64,000 nt of DNA from PMP191F sp047602185 (GCA_047602185.1 JASGHY010000001.1:6820001-6884000); one strand, 5' to 3'. Positions 54,341 to 62,358 are shown, counted from the stretch's first letter. Program-made: numbers and translations. Notes: a model not told the origin generated them from the letters alone.

Positions 54341-54665
54341 CGTTCTTCCGTTTAAAAATGATCCTGTCCTGGTATTCACCCTGTATTACCCTTCCGAAAA
54401 TTGTTTTTGTCCATCCGTTCTCAAAGCCATGATTATTGGCTATCAGAAATCCTTTATTGATATCCTTCTTAATGATCTTATGGGCATCTATATACCTGCC
54501 TTTTACCTTGCAGAAAACAATATCACCTGTTTCATAAGTGGTAGCTTTTTCAAAAGTGAGTAAGGTGCCGTTTTTCAGGATAGGTAACATAGAGTTACCA
54601 AAAGCTTTTAATGTTCCTTTACCGGCTGTTGCTAATTCATTTTTCAGCCGTTCATATTTGTTCAT
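54321..54665 (-). CDS. S24/S26-type peptidase-like protein, probably inactive
   Basis: 114 residues, a minimal LexA/signal-peptidase-like domain: GNSMLPILKNG with the candidate Ser (S25), TGDIVFCKVKGRYIDAHKI and a C-terminal NNHGFENGWTKTIFGRVI. In active members a Lys general base sits where this protein reads His (H62, followed by K63), so catalysis is doubtful. There is no DNA-binding domain and no membrane helix. It lies 54 nt after the large RING/TerD-like gene. It may be a protein-interaction or processing module of the repair system. Confidence 0.7.
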   Translation of the reverse strand: MNKYERLKNELATAGKGTLKAFGNSMLPILKNGTLLTFEKATTYETGDIVFCKVKGRYIDAHKIIKKDINKGFLIANNHGFENGWTKTIFGRVIQGEYQDRIIFKRKNDENNNT

Positions 54666-54719
54666 GTTCTTTTACTTATCAAAGTATTCCCGCTTAAGAG
54701 CGGATTACTTTATTGTGCT

Positions 54720-56951
54720 TTAATCTATCAGCAGCTTTGTAACAGCGGCTGTATTACGTGCCCAGGACAAGGTATAGTTCTCATCTGCATCTGCTGTGTC
54801 AATGATCGTTATGCCCTGTGCGCTTGCTTTTAATTGTAATAATGCCCCGATGTTCAGTTTGCTATCCAGTTTTTTCAACAGCGCGCTTACATTGCTTATA
54901 TCCATTTGTTGTGCTACCTGTCCGCCAAAAGGCATTTCAAGCCACACAATCTCCTCTTGTTTAACATCCAGCACACCGAATACAAGCCCTTTTGTAAGTT
55001 TGCCTGTAATGCGTACCTGGTGTTGCACGCAAGAAGGGTCATATGCCACTCCTGTTTTTTCTGAGATCTTCATCGGAAACCGGCTGTTCATCCATCCCAC
55101 TACGAGGTTAGGAGTAGTGCTTCCATTGCTGTAAGCGTTACAGGAAAAGATCACATATACAGCTCCGGCCTTTTGCAAAGCAGGGATATCTACATCAATG
55201 TATTCGGCAGTGCCTGTCTTATCTGGTATATTCCTGATATCACCGCTATGTCTGCAACCAATTGTGCTCAATTTGCTGAAAGAACAAAAGTCTGTACTGT
55301 TATTATAGGCTATAACACAACTAAGGTCCATATCCATATGCTGTGCTGGTAGTCCGTATCCCCATTGCATAAATAATCGTACTGTATTGCCTGCTATGGT
55401 AAATCTTGTGCCCATCAATGCAGCAGGTATATCCTGTACGGTGTCTGTTCTATCTCCAATTGCTACAGGTATTTTGAATAATGCAGGGTCTATATACATT
55501 GTATTGCCTGCTGAAAGCGTTTCCGAAAAACGTTTTTTTATAGCGAGTACAGCAAGGTCAGTCACAGCTTCTTTCATCATTTTTAACTGATCTTCATCAT
55601 ACATCGTCAGCAGGTAGTTTGCTGCGATCTTTTTGCTGTTGCCTCCCAGTGGTTTTACAGAGCGTTCTCCGGTTTTATCAAAATAATTATCTGAATACAT
55701 GCTTAATGTCAGCACCAGTCTTGCCGGAATTTTATCTATCACTTCGGTGAAGGCTGCGATGGCGTCTTCAGGTCCAAACCACAGCATGTTAGCGAATAAT
55801 GAACGTGCAAAAAGGCCCGGACGCTGTTGCATCAATGAAAAGGTTTCTACTGCATTATAGCGCAGACGGAAATGCTCTACTCTTCCTGCCCATACATCGT
55901 ATCGCTCTGTATAAAACAGGTCCATTATGGTCCGTAGTTTTGCAAAGTTTTTACGTTTGCTGTATTCTGCCAGTCGCAATGCCCTGATAAAACGTACCCA
56001 CATGCTTCTTTTAGGATGCATAGATTCGCATATCCTTTCTGCGCTCAGGGGAATGTTGTTCAACCAGGTTGCCACCATAATACACTCTTTACGGGTGTAT
56101 TTTAATTTCATGGAACTGATGGATGATAATTTTGCAATTGCGCTTTTGTCGAGCCCCTGTACAAAATGTCTATTGTTGGATATTACTCGTTTTATAATTG
56201 TTTTAGGTGCCACTACCTGTAAAAAACCGGTATGCTTAAACCATAGGTATCGCAATATATCAGCAGGTGAAGCAAACAACTCCTGTGCTTTCTGATATTG
56301 ATCGTCCTTTACATAAATATCAATGACGGCCATCAGAGTTTCCTTCATTCCGATCTTTACCTGTGGTACAGGCAATACTTCCAGCAATAAACGCAAGCTA
56401 TCCATTTGTGTAGCGTCCAGGGCTGTTTTGGAAGTAAGAAGGTCATTTAAGAACCCGTTTAATTCAATATCGGTCCATAGTTCCAGTATTCTGATACCGC
56501 TGCCCTGTTTAAAATTTTCAATATTGCCGGCTTCAAAAGGTGTTCCGCAAAAGGGACAACCATTGTAGCGATGCAAAGGGAAAGTGTTATCAGGAATGGC
56601 ATGCCCACAGGGAAGTATGGTCCCTTTCTGTTTAAATATGTTGGCAAAGAAGGTAACAATATGGTCCTGCAATGATTCACCGGTAGGGATATTCCACTCT
56701 TTTACCAACGGAGTCCAGTTTTTATGGACACCCATTACTTCACGGAAGATCTCAAATACTTTTGCCTGCAATGCTGGTGCTGTATTGTTCAGTGCATCTT
56801 TTAATGGTTCGCTTACATGGTATCCTAGCTTGGCCAGGTTGGCCAGTAACAAAGATGTTACGGGTGTTAATGGCGTTTTATCCGTTTTTACTATATCTGC
56901 AGGGATATAGATAGCGTATTGGCGAAGGCTTACTTGTAATAAATTTTTCAT
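54720..56951 (-). CDS. RING-like/TerD-like scaffold protein of the RNA-repair operon
   Basis: 743 residues. Residues 1-110 are helical. Residues 115-135 form a RING-like or zinc-ribbon site (C115, H117, C132, C135 in CGHAIP...GCPFC). Residues about 150-480 are helical and repeat-like (HEAT/TROVE-like appearance). Residues about 515-675 match a TerD-like beta domain (MDLSCVIAY, CRHSGD, AEYIDVDIPAL, VYVIFSCNAYSNG). I recall a family called MXAN_6230/SCO0854 RING-domain proteins with this outline; the match is from memory. No vWA domain like that of Ro/Rsr was found. First protein gene of the operon, 83 nt after the tRNA-like RNA. Confidence 0.72.
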   Translation of the reverse strand: MKNLLQVSLRQYAIYIPADIVKTDKTPLTPVTSLLLANLAKLGYHVSEPLKDALNNTAPALQAKVFEIFREVMGVHKNWTPLVKEWNIPTGESLQDHIVTFFANIFKQKGTILPCGHAIPDNTFPLHRYNGCPFCGTPFEAGNIENFKQGSGIRILELWTDIELNGFLNDLLTSKTALDATQMDSLRLLLEVLPVPQVKIGMKETLMAVIDIYVKDDQYQKAQELFASPADILRYLWFKHTGFLQVVAPKTIIKRVISNNRHFVQGLDKSAIAKLSSISSMKLKYTRKECIMVATWLNNIPLSAERICESMHPKRSMWVRFIRALRLAEYSKRKNFAKLRTIMDLFYTERYDVWAGRVEHFRLRYNAVETFSLMQQRPGLFARSLFANMLWFGPEDAIAAFTEVIDKIPARLVLTLSMYSDNYFDKTGERSVKPLGGNSKKIAANYLLTMYDEDQLKMMKEAVTDLAVLAIKKRFSETLSAGNTMYIDPALFKIPVAIGDRTDTVQDIPAALMGTRFTIAGNTVRLFMQWGYGLPAQHMDMDLSCVIAYNNSTDFCSFSKLSTIGCRHSGDIRNIPDKTGTAEYIDVDIPALQKAGAVYVIFSCNAYSNGSTTPNLVVGWMNSRFPMKISEKTGVAYDPSCVQHQVRITGKLTKGLVFGVLDVKQEEIVWLEMPFGGQVAQQMDISNVSALLKKLDSKLNIGALLQLKASAQGITIIDTADADENYTLSWARNTAAVTKLLID

Positions 56952-57034
56952 AAACAGTTGTTTTAAAAAGTCAGGTAATCTGGTCGCTGTTTTCCTAAAA
57001 AATGTTGAAGTAAGCGAACATTGACCTTAACTGT

Positions 57035-57154
57035 TAAGCAGGTGGGACTCGAACCCACGACCCATACATCATGTATGGCAGTAAGTTTTAATTGACCGAT
57101 ACGATAATTTTAAAACTGTACTTGTATTGCTCTAACCAGCTGAGCTACTGCTTA
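57035..57154 (-). ncRNA. tRNA-like RNA, candidate Y RNA (YrlA-like)
   Basis: Minus strand, 120 nt. Acceptor TAAGCAG/CTGCTTA (57154-57148 with 57041-57035), 7 perfect pairs. D arm GCTC-AGCTGGTTA-GAGC (57145-57129), with the GG of a true D loop. T arm GTGGG-TTCGAGT-CCCAC (57058-57042), directly next to the acceptor as in tRNA. Between D and T arms are about 70 nt instead of about 22: a 12-bp stem with one bulge (57122-57110 with 57091-57080, 18-nt loop) and a hairpin CCATACA-TGA-TGTATGG (57078-57062). ATACA at 57127-57123 can alternatively pair with TGTAT at the tRNA anticodon-stem position, leaving a 5-nt variable loop GGGTC. No encoded CCA. This is the pattern of Y RNA tRNA mimics found beside rtcB operons. 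Confidence 0.75.
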
Positions 57155-57228
57155 AATCAGAACCGATAATTGAGATTGTGTTTTTTGGCTTTAAGGAGTA
57201 ACAAACTCTTGACCTGTTCCTGATGACA

Positions 57229-57236
57229 CAAATATG
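57229..57236 (-). promoter_or_regulatory. Possible promoter of the RNA-repair operon
   Basis: CATATTTG on the minus strand differs by one base from TAnnTTTG. Nineteen nt further upstream lies TTC, close to the TTG -33 element, and the CTGCGCAG operator candidate falls in the spacer. Transcription would start about 70 nt before the tRNA-like RNA and continue into the scaffold gene. Confidence 0.35.
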
Positions 57237-57245
57237 CCTGTGCAT

Positions 57246-57269
57246 CTGCGCAGCGGAATTGCGTAATAA
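57246..57269. promoter_or_regulatory. Operator candidate 1 (CTGCGCAG-N4-ATTGCGTARTAA)
   Basis: This 24-nt sequence recurs at 57357 with all fixed positions kept except one A/G change. CTGCGCAG is a perfect palindrome. It overlaps the presumed minus-strand promoter spacer, so a bound WYL regulator could control the repair operon. Confidence 0.5.
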
Positions 57270-57356
57270 AATGTTTTTTTTGAAATCTTTTAGAATTGTT
57301 GACAGACAATTATTTAAATATAGTATTCAGCACTATTCTGTTTTCTGCAGGAATAA

Positions 57357-57380
57357 CTGCGCAGTTCTATTGCGTAGTAA
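57357..57380. promoter_or_regulatory. Operator candidate 2, overlapping the WYL gene promoter
   Basis: Second copy of CTGCGCAG-N4-ATTGCGTARTAA, 111 nt from the first. Its TTG (57370-57372) is also the -33 element of the WYL promoter, which fits autoregulation. Confidence 0.5.
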
Positions 57381-57399
57381 GACGCTTTTTTTACTTTTG
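57370..57399 (+). promoter_or_regulatory. Promoter of the WYL regulator gene
   Basis: TTG (57370-57372), 19-nt spacer, then TACTTTTG (57392-57399), an exact TAnnTTTG box. The ATG follows 20 nt later, so the 5' leader is only about 12-15 nt long. Confidence 0.65.
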
Positions 57400-57418
57400 A
57401 AATGAAACCAAACCCTCT

Positions 57419-58456
57419 ATGGCTGTTAATAAACTGGCACTGATACGTTATAAAACAATTGATGAATGCCTGCGGAACCGTTATCGTAAATGGACACTGG
57501 ACGATCTGATAGAAAAAGTAGGAGAGCGGTTGTATGAATATGAAGGCATCACTTCCGGCGTAAGCAGACGTACTATCCAGGCTGATCTGCAGTTGATGCG
57601 CAGCGATAAGCTGGGATATAATGCCCCGATCATTGTTGTTGATAAGAAATTCTATAGTTACAGTGACGCTGCTTACAGTATAACCAATGCTCCTATTAAT
57701 GACGCGGATGTAGAGAAGATGAAAGAGATTGTAGGCGTATTGAAACAGTTTAACGGGTTTAACTATTTCGATGAAATGAGTGAGATGATCGCCCGGCTGG
57801 AAAATAATCTCTACAAATCAACACATTCAGGCGGACAATATATTCAGTTTGAAAATAATCACCTGGTAAAAGGATTACAGCATATCAACCCCCTATATCA
57901 ATCTATACTGCAAAAGAAAACGCTGTTACTGGAATACAAATCCTTCAAGGCTAAAGATGCTATCCAGAATATTTATTATCCTTATCTGCTGAAGGAATAC
58001 CGCAATCGCTGGTTCCTGATCACAAAAGCCAAGAAGGGAAAACAACTGACCACTCTTGCGCTCGACAGGATCATCGGTTTTAATGAACTGGATAAAGAGC
58101 CTTTTGTAGAGTACCAGGGAGTAGATTTTGAACGTTATTTCAGCGACCTGCTGGGAGTTACCAAAACAGAGAAAGACAGGGCACATAAAGTAGTGCTGCA
58201 GGTAGATCGTTACAATGCTCCTTATGTGCTGACCAAGCCTATCCATCATTCGCAAACAGTATTGAAGGAAGATGCGCAGCATATTATCATCCGTATTGAT
58301 GTGGTGATGAACTTTGAACTGGAACGTGAAATACTGGGCTTTGGTGAAAATATGAAGGTGCTCGCTCCGAGAATACTGGCTTCCCGTATCCGGCAGCGGC
58401 TGGAAAAGGCGAGGGGAGGGTATAACGATGCTGAACGCTCAACGCAGAAGGCTTAA
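57419..58456 (+). CDS. WYL-domain transcriptional regulator
   Basis: 345 residues: an N-terminal helix-turn-helix (about 5-75, with GVSRRTIQADLQLMRSD as recognition helix), a helical linker, a WYL domain (about 150-230: LLEYKSF...YYPYLLKEYRNRWFLITK...LALDRIIGF) and a C-terminal WCX part. WYL proteins sense a ligand, sometimes nucleic acid or nucleotides, and regulate phage-defence and DNA-damage genes. Here it is divergent from the RNA-repair operon and probably plays the part that RtcR has in Enterobacteria. Its last codons (about DAERSTQKA) are written in heptad-repeat sequence. Confidence 0.88.
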   Translation: MAVNKLALIRYKTIDECLRNRYRKWTLDDLIEKVGERLYEYEGITSGVSRRTIQADLQLMRSDKLGYNAPIIVVDKKFYSYSDAAYSITNAPINDADVEKMKEIVGVLKQFNGFNYFDEMSEMIARLENNLYKSTHSGGQYIQFENNHLVKGLQHINPLYQSILQKKTLLLEYKSFKAKDAIQNIYYPYLLKEYRNRWFLITKAKKGKQLTTLALDRIIGFNELDKEPFVEYQGVDFERYFSDLLGVTKTEKDRAHKVVLQVDRYNAPYVLTKPIHHSQTVLKEDAQHIIIRIDVVMNFELEREILGFGENMKVLAPRILASRIRQRLEKARGGYNDAERSTQKA

Positions 58457-58790
58457 CGCGAAATGCAGGTTGTAGGTGAAATACAGGATGAACCGTGAAT
58501 CGGCAATCGTGAGACTGTTTCGGGTTCTGAAATCGTGAATCGGCAGACGGCAATCGTGAAATACAAGTTACCGGATACCAGATGCCGGTTACAGGTTACT
58601 GGATACCAGATCCTGGATTTGCCAACTGCAAATTGCTAACTGCCAACTTACTTCCGGCTTCCCTTCGAAATTCGATATTCATAATTCAGCATTCGATATT
58701 CTACCCCCGTACTTCGTACTTCTTATTTCGTATTTTCTTACGCTTTGCGCCTTAACTTATAACCCTGTATTAGCGTTAGGCGTTCTGCGT
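58430..58790. repeat. Longest heptad-phased spacer tract
   Basis: About fifty successive 7-nt words without a clear phase slip, from GCTGAAC/GCTCAAC through GTGAATC/GGCAGAC, ACCGGAT/ACCAGAT, TTGCCAA/CTGCAAA, ATATTCA/TAATTCA to TACTTCG/TACTTCT and GCGTTAG/GCGTTCT. It starts inside the WYL coding sequence and runs toward the MFS gene. No gene; an N-terminal extension of the MFS frame enters the region after it and is rejected. Confidence 0.85.
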
Positions 58791-58956
58791 TAAGCCTTCG
58801 GCTCTCCTTTCGATATTTGTCTTCCCTTTATCATTCCTCATTTCTCTGCATTTGGCGTTTCCCATTCAGCCTTCCCCTCAATTCCTTACCTTGCGCACCA
58901 ATCCGCTCCCCCCAACTTTAAGCCTGATAAAAATTACTGTTCAAAACGCGCTGTTT

Positions 58957-60252
58957 ATGACGGTTGATAAACTATCCAGCACATCTGGTCGAGTACGTGC
59001 TATTGTAAGTGGTTCGATAGGTAACCTTGTGGAATGGTACGACTGGTACACATATGCTGCTTTCTCATTATATTTTGCTCCTGTCTTTTTTCCGAAAAGT
59101 AACCCTACCGCACAGTTACTGGATACTGCCGGCATCTTTGCCGTAGGCTTTTTAATGCGTCCTATCGGCGGCTGGATGTTTGGTTCCATTGCCGACAGAA
59201 AGGGAAGAAAGTTTGCCATGACCTTATCTGTGTTGTTAATGTCATTCGGGTCGTTGCTGATAGCGGTAACACCTGTCTATGCAACTATTGGTGTAGCTGC
59301 CCCTGCCATCCTGATGCTGGCACGGTTGCTACAGGGCTTAAGTGTGGGCGGAGAGTATGGCACGTCTGCCACCTACTTGAGCGAGGTAGCTACTGCTGAA
59401 AGACGCGGATTTTATTCCAGTTTTCAATATGTGACATTAATAGGAGGCCAGTTAATTGCGCTGGGCATCCAGCTATTATTGCAGGAATTCTTTCTTACGG
59501 AAGAAGAATTGCATAGCTGGGGATGGCGTATTCCTTTCTTTATCGGGGCGGGTCTGTCGCTGGTAGCTTTTTACCTGCGTGCGCACATGCATGAAACTAC
59601 AGCATTTAAAAAGCAGCAAACAGAAGGGGGTAGCCGAAAACAGGGAACTATCCGACAGTTAATGAAATATCCCCGATCAGTTGCCATTGTGGTCGGACTA
59701 ACGGTGGGAGGAACGCTTGCATTTTACACCTACAGCACTTATATGCAGAAGTTCCTGGTGAATACTGTTCATCTCAGTAAAAACCAGGCAACATGGATCA
59801 CATTTATATCATTGCTCATCTATGCCAGCCTGCAACCGGTATTCGGTTTGTTATCAGATCGTATTGGGCGAAGGCCTTTACTGATGGGCTTTGGTATCCT
59901 TGGAACCTTGTGTACTGTTCCCTTGTTAACAACGTTGAGCCATACCAATACTGTTGTTGAAGCATTCATATTAATTATGGTTGCATTGATAATTGTCAGT
60001 GGTTATACGTCGATAAATGCGGTGGTAAAAGCTGAGCTGTTCCCGGTAGAGATCAGGGCACTTGGTGTGGGGTTCCCTTACTCAATCACTGTTGCCCTGT
60101 TTGGCGGAACTGCAGAATATGTGGCGCTGTGGTTTAAGAATGCAGGCCACGAATCTTATTTTTACTGGTACGTAACAATCTGCATATTTATTTCGTTGAT
60201 AGTGTACACCACTATGAAAGATACCAAGCATACATCTCTTATTGATAAGTAA
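58957..60252 (+). CDS. MFS permease, alpha-ketoglutarate/metabolite-H+ symporter type
   Basis: 431 residues from the ATG at 58957; an open frame from 58852 only adds spacer sequence. Twelve membrane helices. MHS-family marks: GNLVEWYDWYTYAAFSLYFAP in helix 1, FGSIADRKGRKFAM in loop 2-3, LQGLSVGGEYGTSATYLSEVA in helix 4 and LSDRIGRRPLLM in loop 8-9. Close relatives move 2-oxoglutarate, proline or shikimate with protons; the exact substrate is open. It stands alone between repeat tracts. Confidence 0.88.
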   Translation: MTVDKLSSTSGRVRAIVSGSIGNLVEWYDWYTYAAFSLYFAPVFFPKSNPTAQLLDTAGIFAVGFLMRPIGGWMFGSIADRKGRKFAMTLSVLLMSFGSLLIAVTPVYATIGVAAPAILMLARLLQGLSVGGEYGTSATYLSEVATAERRGFYSSFQYVTLIGGQLIALGIQLLLQEFFLTEEELHSWGWRIPFFIGAGLSLVAFYLRAHMHETTAFKKQQTEGGSRKQGTIRQLMKYPRSVAIVVGLTVGGTLAFYTYSTYMQKFLVNTVHLSKNQATWITFISLLIYASLQPVFGLLSDRIGRRPLLMGFGILGTLCTVPLLTTLSHTNTVVEAFILIMVALIIVSGYTSINAVVKAELFPVEIRALGVGFPYSITVALFGGTAEYVALWFKNAGHESYFYWYVTICIFISLIVYTTMKDTKHTSLIDK

Positions 60253-60455
60253 TGATTTGATGTTTGATAAATTTTTTGATAGAGGGATTAGACCCACTTC
60301 ATTAAACATTAATATTGTTGAAGAAATCGACGCGTGGAAAACTAATATTTGTGAATCTGCGTGTAAAGATGTAGTTTAGGGTCACGGTGATGTTCCAGTG
60401 CTTACAGCTCGCATTTTTAAAAACTATTAAACCTTGAGCGAAAGCTTTGTTACCT

Positions 60456-60680
60456 ATGGATTCCAAACAATTGCTTAAACAGATGGATGCTGCCTGGCTT
60501 GAGATCCAGGTGGAGATGCAGGAAATAAAAAAGCAATACGGCGATAATATTCCTCTTGCAGTAGTTAGCGCACTCACCGAAAAAATGCGTTCTTTCCGCA
60601 GACAATATGGCAGCAACAGCGAGGCCAGCAAACAGGCTTATCCTTTCTTCAGTAAATACATGGTTCCCAAAGCCAGTTAA
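60456..60680 (+). CDS. Small hypothetical protein, 74 aa
   Basis: I do not recognise it. From the ATG at 60456 it reads as a mostly helical, hydrophilic protein (MDSKQLLKQMDAAWLEIQVEMQEI...LTEKMRSFRRQYG...FFSKYMVPKAS). A TTG start at 60447 would add three residues. No signal peptide. The frame and amino-acid usage look real, but there is no operon context. Confidence 0.5.
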   Translation: MDSKQLLKQMDAAWLEIQVEMQEIKKQYGDNIPLAVVSALTEKMRSFRRQYGSNSEASKQAYPFFSKYMVPKAS

Positions 60681-60684
60681 TAAT

Positions 60685-61135
60685 TTCGGGTTTCGAGTTT
60701 AAAGTTTCGTGTTCTTCTATACAAACATTATTGAGCAATCTCATTCAGTCTCAATTGCTAATGCTTTATAGCAAAGGCAGGTGGGGGTCGTAAGACTGTT
60801 TCGGGTTTTGAGTTTAGTGTTTCGGGTTGAATCCGTGAGACGTGAGTCGTTAGTCGTGAGTGGGTCGCTGCTTTTTTCGTCAAACGTGAAAAGTGAAACG
60901 TAAAAGGATGTTGCCGGTTACCAGTTACAGGATACAGGTTGCAGGTTTCACGCAAAGGCTGCCAAGACTTGCAAAGCAGCCAAGCTTTTTCGTTAACTGC
61001 CAACTTGCTTCCGGCTTTTCCTTCGAAATTCGATATTCATAATTCAGCATTCGATATTCTACCCCCGTACTTCGTACTTCTTATTTCGTATTTTTCTTGT
61101 GCCTTGTCTCTTAAGCCTTGTACCTTAACTTACAA
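60685..61135. repeat. Heptad-phased spacer tract
   Basis: Begins with TTTCGGG/TTTCGAG/TTTAAAG words, has an unphased part at about 60716-60780, and then repeats from 60840 the same word order as 32940-33240 (GTGAGAC, TCAAACG, GGATACA, ATTCGAT, TACTTCG). It ends just before the namA-like gene. Confidence 0.75.
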
Positions 61136-61194
61136 CCGCCTGATGAACAAAAGGCTATGTAAAACGTTAAGTCATCTCAAAGGAGTAAAAAAGC

Positions 61195-62265
61195 ATGTCT
61201 GTATTATTTTCCCCGCTTACAATTAAGCATGTAACATTTAAGAACAGGATCGTTGTTTCGCCAATGTGTATGTATTCCGCCGAAGATGGGTTTGCAAACT
61301 TTTGGCACCTGGTACACCTGGGTGGCAGGGCTGTGGGCGGTGCCGGACTGATAATACAGGAGGCAACTGCAGTATGTCCGGAAGGGCGTATCAGTGCCGC
61401 TGACCTGGGAATATGGAAAGATGAACATATAGAACGGCTACGGGAGATGAACGGTTTTATTCATGAGCAGGGCGCTGTTGCTGGTATTCAACTGGCGCAT
61501 GCAGGCAGAAAAGCCAGTACCCTGCCACCGTGGAAAAGTGGTAAACAGGTACCACGTGTTGCCGGTGGATGGCAAACAGTAGCTCCTTCGGCCATTGCAT
61601 TCAGGGACGAATATGAGCCCCCGGTGGCACTCGATATCACAGGTATTCAACAGGTTATCCATTATTTCACTGCGGCGGCGGCAAGGGCTGTTGAGGCCGG
61701 ATATAAAGTAATAGAACTGCATGCTGCACATGGATATTTATTACACCAGTTCTTATCACCACTCAGTAACCACCGCACCGATGAATATGGCGGCAGTTTT
61801 GAGAACAGGACAAGGTTGTTGCTGGAAGTAGTGAAAGCTGTACAATCCGTATGGCCGGCAGGCAATCCCCTGTTTGTAAGGATCTCTGCTACTGACTGGG
61901 CTGAAGGAGGATGGAATATTGAAGAATCAATACAGCTTGCAAAATTGCTGAAGCAAATGGGGGTGGATGTGATTGACTGTTCCAGCGGCGGATTGGTATC
62001 ATACGCTAAAGTGCCTGTAGAACCAGGTTACCAGGTGACGTTTGCAGAGCAGATCAAAAAAGCGACAGGTATTCTCACCGGTGCTGTAGGACTGATAACT
62101 ACTGCTAAACATGCAGAACAGGTAATCGCCAATGAGCATGCAGACCTTATATTGATGGCAAGGGAGCTATTACGCGATCCTTATTTCCCCCTGCATGCTG
62201 CACAGGAGTTAGGAGTCGATCTTCCATGGCCTTCGCAATACGAGCGTGCAAAGCCACATAAGTAA
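61195..62265 (+). CDS. namA: NADPH dehydrogenase / ene-reductase (NamA/YqjM type)
   Basis: 356 residues of the old yellow enzyme TIM-barrel class. Motifs: FKNRIVVSPMCMYSAEDGFANFWHLVHLGGRAVGGAGLI at the start (FMN site), GIQLAHAGRKAS, VIELHAAHGYLLHQFLSPLSNHRTDEYGGSFENR and LTGAVGLITTA...LILMARELLRDPYFP. It binds FMN and reduces activated C=C bonds, often in detoxification. AGGAG lies about 8 nt before the ATG at 61195. It ends at a bidirectional terminator. Confidence 0.92.
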   Translation: MSVLFSPLTIKHVTFKNRIVVSPMCMYSAEDGFANFWHLVHLGGRAVGGAGLIIQEATAVCPEGRISAADLGIWKDEHIERLREMNGFIHEQGAVAGIQLAHAGRKASTLPPWKSGKQVPRVAGGWQTVAPSAIAFRDEYEPPVALDITGIQQVIHYFTAAAARAVEAGYKVIELHAAHGYLLHQFLSPLSNHRTDEYGGSFENRTRLLLEVVKAVQSVWPAGNPLFVRISATDWAEGGWNIEESIQLAKLLKQMGVDVIDCSSGGLVSYAKVPVEPGYQVTFAEQIKKATGILTGAVGLITTAKHAEQVIANEHADLILMARELLRDPYFPLHAAQELGVDLPWPSQYERAKPHK

Positions 62266-62304
62266 GTAGGCTGGTATATCAGCATTACTCAATACTATAA
62301 AAGC

Positions 62305-62333
62305 AAAAAGCTATTCCGGGGAATAGCTTTTTT
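62305..62333. terminator. Bidirectional terminator between namA and the Do-type protease gene
   Basis: AAAAGCTATTCC/GGAATAGCTTTT with a 2-nt centre, flanked by A- and T-runs, so it works for the plus-strand namA transcript and the convergent minus-strand protease transcript. Confidence 0.85.
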
Positions 62334-62358
62334 GCTGCATGATGAAAATGAACATAGA

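Noticed and set aside
54720..56951. Ro/Rsr (TROVE-vWA) protein
   Set aside because: No vWA/MIDAS motif was found and the TROVE likeness of the helical region is only visual, so it was not called Rsr.
57035..57154. Ordinary tRNA gene, possibly with an intron
   Set aside because: The arms are tRNA-like, but no arrangement gives a 7-nt anticodon loop without removing about 47 nt. A self-splicing intron of that size is not known, and the operon context favours a tRNA mimic.
58852..58956. MFS start at 58852
   Set aside because: The extra 35 residues are proline-rich spacer translation; MTVDKLSS at 58957 precedes helix 1 properly.
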